DNA of 64,000 nt from Cronobacter universalis NCTC 9529 (GTDB lineage: Bacteria > Pseudomonadota > Gammaproteobacteria > Enterobacterales > Enterobacteriaceae), in NCBI RefSeq assembly GCF_001277175.1, contig NZ_CP012257.1:3720001-3784000 (forward strand), written 5' to 3'. The notes beneath the pieces are model-generated. The model had not been told where the DNA came from, ran no database searches, and was given only the letters and a program-made list of their open reading frames with translations. This document shows positions 60,651-64,000 of this stretch, piece after piece (position 1 is the first letter of the stretch; each line of letters begins with the position of its first letter). The position numbers and the translations under genes are program-made.

Positions 60651-61074
60651 AACGACTTTACTTCCTAAATTACAGCGCCATTCCCACGCGTGCTCGAATG
60701 AGAACGACGCAAGCTGAAAGGGGTATGACAAACGTTGGGTGATATTGTGGGGTTTTTTAACGCGTTTAATCAGTACCATTTGCACGGCATCCTGCGCAAC
60801 CCTTTAAGAACAGGCATATTCACTGAAAATTGCCTTAATAACCCTAATTTATCGCGTTAATCATTCATAAGTTTATGTTATTTAAGATGTTATAAAATCG
60901 AGTCAGCAAATAATACTTAATGGCAATTATTTTCCTTAAAAGATTCGTTTGATGAATTTTCATGCAGTTTCGGCAATGCGTGATCTGCCGCCCAAAAAGT
61001 AAACAAAGCTATTCGCAAGTCTGTTCTTAACTTTTGCGTGACATATCATTAACATCTAAAAGGAGAAAAAAGCC
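60651..61074. promoter_or_regulatory. Divergent gltP-acs control region
   Basis: The 424-bp gap contains no gene and must hold both promoters. The part near acs (60820-60960) is AT-rich. CGGCA-N10-TGCCG (60971-60990) is an inverted repeat about 90 bp before acs. CRP, Fis and IHF control acs in E. coli, but I could not resolve a convincing CRP site by eye. AAAAGGAG lies before the acs ATG. Confidence 0.5.
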
Positions 61075-63033
61075 ATGAGCCAAATCCATAAACACCCTAT
61101 TCCCGCGGCTATCGCGGAACGCTGCCTGATTACGCCGGAACAATATGATGCGAAATATCAGCAATCCGTGCATGACCCTGACGCGTTCTGGGGCGAACAG
61201 GGCAAAATCCTTGACTGGATAACGCCCTACCAGAAGGTGAAAAACACCTCTTTCGCACCCGGCAATGTCTCGATTAAATGGTATGAAGACGGCACGCTGA
61301 ACCTCGCGGCGAACTGTCTTGACCGGCATCTCAACGAGCGCGGCGATCAGACCGCCATCATCTGGGAAGGCGACGACGCCACCCAGAGCAAACACATCAG
61401 CTATCGCGAACTCCACCGCGATGTCTGCCGCTTCGCAAACACGCTGACCGATCTCGGCATTAAGAAAGGCGATGTGGTCGCCATCTATATGCCGATGGTG
61501 CCGGAAGCCGCCGTGGCGATGCTCGCCTGCGCCCGTATCGGCGCGGTGCACTCGGTTATTTTCGGCGGCTTTTCGCCGGAAGCCGTCGCCGGGCGCATTA
61601 TCGACTCCAGCGCGCGTCTCGTTATCACGGCCGATGAAGGCGTGCGCGCCGGCCGTACCATTCCGCTTAAGAAAAACGTCGATGACGCGCTGAAAAATCC
61701 GGGCGTCACCAGCGTGGAACATGTGGTGGTGTTTAAACGCACCGGCGGGAATACCGAATGGCATGAAGGACGCGATCTCTGGTGGAACGAGCTGGTGGAG
61801 AAAGCCAGCGCGCATCATCAGCCGGTGGAGATGAACGCCGAAGATCCGCTGTTTATCCTCTACACCTCCGGCTCGACCGGTAAACCGAAAGGCGTACTGC
61901 ATACCACCGGCGGCTATCTGGTCTACGCGGCCACCACGTTCCTGTACGCCTTTGACTACCATCCGGGCGATATCTACTGGTGCACCGCGGATGTGGGCTG
62001 GGTGACCGGGCACAGTTATCTGCTCTACGGGCCGCTCGCCTGCGGCGCCACCACGCTGATGTTTGAAGGCGTGCCGAACTGGCCCTCCGCCAACCGTATG
62101 GCGCAGGTGGTGGATAAGCACAAGGTGAATATTCTCTATACCGCGCCGACGGCCATTCGCGCGCTGATGGCGGAAGGCGACAAGGCTATCGACGGGACTG
62201 ACCGTTCGTCGCTGCGCATTCTCGGTTCCGTCGGCGAGCCGATTAACCCGGAAGCGTGGGAGTGGTACTGGAAGAAAATCGGCAATGAAAAATGCCCGGT
62301 CATCGACACCTGGTGGCAGACCGAAACCGGCGGCTTCATGATTACGCCGCTGCCCGGCGCGACCGAACTCAAAGCCGGTTCCGCCACGCGTCCGTTCTTC
62401 GGCGTGCAGCCAGCGCTGGTGGATAACGAAGGCAATCCGCAACAGGGTGCCACCGAAGGCAACCTGGTCATTACCGACTCCTGGCCGGGCCAGGCGCGCA
62501 CGCTGTTTGGCGATCACGAACGTTTCGAGCAGACCTATTTCTCGACGTTTAAAAACATGTACTTCAGCGGCGACGGCGCGCGCCGTGACGAAGACGGTTA
62601 CTACTGGATTACCGGGCGCGTGGATGACGTACTGAACGTCTCCGGGCACCGTCTCGGCACCGCTGAAATTGAATCCGCGCTGGTCTCGCACCCTAAAATC
62701 GCCGAAGCCGCGGTGGTGGGCATTCCGCACAGCATTAAAGGCCAGGCGATCTACGCTTACGTGACGCTGAACCACGGCGAGGAGCCGTCAGCGGAGCTGT
62801 ACAGCGAAGTGCGTAACTGGGTGCGTAAAGAGATTGGCCCGCTGGCGACGCCGGACGTGCTGCACTGGACCGATTCGCTGCCGAAAACCCGCTCCGGCAA
62901 AATTATGCGTCGTATTTTGCGCAAAATCGCGGCGGGCGATACCAGCAACCTCGGCGATACCTCAACGCTCGCCGATCCGGGCGTGGTGGAAAAACTGCTC
63001 GAAGAGAAGCAGTCCATCGCGATGCCATCATAA
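61075..63033 (+). CDS. acs: Acetyl-CoA synthetase Acs
   Basis: Acs activates acetate to acetyl-CoA via acetyl-AMP, the high-affinity route for acetate scavenging. The 652-residue ANL-family product has the P-loop-like [11 protein letters not shown] at residues 263-273. [10 protein letters not shown] follows near 412, [21 protein letters not shown] lies near 507, and [11 protein letters not shown] contains Lys609. Lys609 is the residue acetylated by Pat and deacetylated by CobB. It heads acs-yjcH-actP. A long frame on the opposite strand is a codon-bias shadow. Confidence 0.98.
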   Translation: MSQIHKHPIPAAIAERCLITPEQYDAKYQQSVHDPDAFWGEQGKILDWITPYQKVKNTSFAPGNVSIKWYEDGTLNLAANCLDRHLNERGDQTAIIWEGDDATQSKHISYRELHRDVCRFANTLTDLGIKKGDVVAIYMPMVPEAAVAMLACARIGAVHSVIFGGFSPEAVAGRIIDSSARLVITADEGVRAGRTIPLKKNVDDALKNPGVTSVEHVVVFKRTGGNTEWHEGRDLWWNELVEKASAHHQPVEMNAEDPLFILYTSGSTGKPKGVLHTTGGYLVYAATTFLYAFDYHPGDIYWCTADVGWVTGHSYLLYGPLACGATTLMFEGVPNWPSANRMAQVVDKHKVNILYTAPTAIRALMAEGDKAIDGTDRSSLRILGSVGEPINPEAWEWYWKKIGNEKCPVIDTWWQTETGGFMITPLPGATELKAGSATRPFFGVQPALVDNEGNPQQGATEGNLVITDSWPGQARTLFGDHERFEQTYFSTFKNMYFSGDGARRDEDGYYWITGRVDDVLNVSGHRLGTAEIESALVSHPKIAEAAVVGIPHSIKGQAIYAYVTLNHGEEPSAELYSEVRNWVRKEIGPLATPDVLHWTDSLPKTRSGKIMRRILRKIAAGDTSNLGDTSTLADPGVVEKLLEEKQSIAMPS

Positions 63034-63063
63034 CCACGCTTGCATACTGACCTTTCGACCTAA

Positions 63064-63086
63064 CCCTCTCCCCACAAGGGAGAGGG
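63064..63086. repeat. CCCTCTCCC hairpin in the acs-yjcH gap
   Basis: CCCTCTCCC-CACAA-GGGAGAGGG is a perfect 9-bp inverted repeat. Such elements occur between genes in many enterobacteria. No T-run follows, so it may stabilise the acs transcript end rather than terminate it. Confidence 0.6.
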
Positions 63087-63126
63087 AACAATAACAACCC
63101 CTACTTTACTTCTGGAGACTGCGATG

Positions 63127-63441
63127 ATGAATAACGATATTTGTCAGCAGATAGAGAACAGTGCGCCTTACAGGGAGTTAATTCATAAGCGGCAACGGTT
63201 TGCCTTCACCCTTTCCCTCATCATGTTGATTATCTATGTCGGTTTTATCCTGCTTATCGCGTTCGCGCCGGGCTGGCTTGGCACGCCGCTCTCGCCCGGC
63301 AGCAGCGTGACGCGCGGCATTCCTATCGGCATCGGCGTGATCCTTATTTCGTTTATTCTCACCGGCGTGTATGTCTGGCGCGCCAACACGGAATTTGACC
63401 GGCTGAATAACGCCGTGCTGAAAGAGGTGCAGTCATCATGA
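63127..63441 (+). CDS. yjcH: YjcH, DUF485 membrane protein
   Basis: YjcH is a small inner-membrane protein conserved between acs and actP and probably an accessory of the acetate transporter. The 104-residue product has two transmembrane helices (about 27-50 and 65-87), the conserved [21 protein letters not shown] between them, and ends [15 protein letters not shown]. Two adjacent ATGs (63124 and 63127) follow GGAG; the second gives the length I recall in E. coli. The stop overlaps the actP start by 4 bp (ATGA). Confidence 0.95.
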   Translation: MNNDICQQIENSAPYRELIHKRQRFAFTLSLIMLIIYVGFILLIAFAPGWLGTPLSPGSSVTRGIPIGIGVILISFILTGVYVWRANTEFDRLNNAVLKEVQSS

Positions 63442-64000
63442 AAAAGGTCCTTTTCCCGCTGCTGACTCTGCTGTCGCCCGCCGCCCTGGCCGATGCGCTG
63501 ACCGGTGATGTCCAGCGCCAGCCGACCAACTGGCAGGCCATCATCATGTTCCTGATCTTCGTGGCGCTGACGCTTGGCATCACGTACTGGGCCTCCAAAC
63601 GCACCCGTTCGCGCAGCGATTACTACACCGCGGGCGGCAACATTACCGGTTTCCAGAACGGACTGGCCATCGCGGGCGATTTTATGTCCGCCGCATCGTT
63701 CCTCGGCATCTCCGCGCTGGTTTATACCTCCGGCTACGATGGGCTTATCTACTCGCTGGGCTTCCTGGTGGGCTGGCCGATTATCCTGTTTTTAATCGCC
63801 GAGCGGCTGCGTAATCTCGGGCGTTATACCTTCGCGGATGTCGCCTCTTACCGCCTGAAGCAGCGTCCCATTCGCCTGCTCTCCGCCTGTGGTTCGCTGG
63901 TGGTGGTGGCGCTCTATCTGATTGCGCAGATGGTCGGCGCAGGCAAGCTTATCCAGCTGCTGTTCGGCCTGAACTATCACATCGCCGTGGTGCTGGTGGG
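63438..64000 (+). CDS. actP: Cation/acetate symporter ActP (3' end outside window)
   Basis: ActP is a sodium:solute symporter family transporter for acetate, glyoxylate and, in E. coli, tellurite entry. The 187 codons visible include a signal-like first segment ([20 protein letters not shown]). The next helices carry [21 protein letters not shown] and [19 protein letters not shown], typical of the SSS family N-terminus. The frame runs off the window. Its start overlaps yjcH, so translation is coupled, and acs makes the imported acetate usable. Confidence 0.97.
   Translation, partial: MKKVLFPLLTLLSPAALADALTGDVQRQPTNWQAIIMFLIFVALTLGITYWASKRTRSRSDYYTAGGNITGFQNGLAIAGDFMSAASFLGISALVYTSGYDGLIYSLGFLVGWPIILFLIAERLRNLGRYTFADVASYRLKQRPIRLLSACGSLVVVALYLIAQMVGAGKLIQLLFGLNYHIAVVLV

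Noticed and set aside
61027..62775. 582-codon open frame on the minus strand opposite acs
   Set aside because: It is fully antisense to acs, has no ribosome-binding site or family motif, and is rich in Arg, His and Gly as expected of a complement of GC-rich codons.

Overview
This window is chromosomal DNA of a member of the Enterobacteriaceae. Gene content and order follow the 94-95 minute region of Escherichia coli almost gene for gene, but the GC-rich codon use, the kduI-kdgT pair and the lineage-specific gaps suggest a relative such as Cronobacter or Enterobacter. The genus is an inference; the family is secure. No phage, transposase, IS element or CRISPR array was seen.

Layout. (1) 1-16.9 kb, minus strand: yjfM (cut by the window edge), yjfL, rlmB, rnr, nsrR, purA, yjeT, then the hflC-hflK-hflX-hfq-miaA-mutL-amiB-tsaE-nnr superoperon for RNA metabolism, membrane proteolysis, mismatch repair, cell separation and metabolite repair. 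(2) 16.9-25 kb: queG diverges from nnr with the two start codons sharing one CATG. An AT-rich segment with DnaA boxes follows, at the place of E. coli datA, then three tRNA-Gly genes, orn, rsgA, psd and mscM. (3) 25-34 kb: epmA, frdABCD, blc, guanidinium exporter gdx with a guanidine-II riboswitch, a LuxR-type regulator, the entericidin pair ecnA/ecnB, efp and epmB. The factors that install and carry the EF-P lysine modification (epmA, epmB, efp) lie within 9 kb of each other. (4) 34-43 kb: yjeI, groL/groS, fxsA, aspA-dcuA, cutA-dsbD and yjdC. Fumarate reductase, aspartase and DcuA together give fumarate respiration from aspartate.

(5) 43-60 kb is the most variable part. tRNA-Phe is followed by about 2.5 tandem copies of a 165-bp repeat that each carry the 3' end of the tRNA. 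A block with a NicO-type metal exporter, yghU, kduI and kdgT comes next, then the dynamin-like crfC with yjcZ, yjdM, and an AT-rich 0.7-kb gap. A lone phnH follows (no other C-P lyase gene is visible), then yjdP, a translationally coupled pair encoding a divergent Hsp90-type ATPase and a 771-residue TPR-rich protein, and two tandem hok-type toxin loci. (6) 60-64 kb: gltP, then acs-yjcH-actP (actP is cut by the window edge) for glutamate and acetate scavenging.

The best candidate for an undescribed system is the Hsp90-like/TPR operon (53796-57967). The tRNA-Phe tandem repeat, the orphan phnH, the tandem hok loci and the datA-like segment also deserve a look. Compared with my memory of E. coli K-12, yjfIJK, ampC, yjeH, nrfA-G and most of phn are absent from their usual positions. 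All comparisons with E. coli are from memory, not from alignments.
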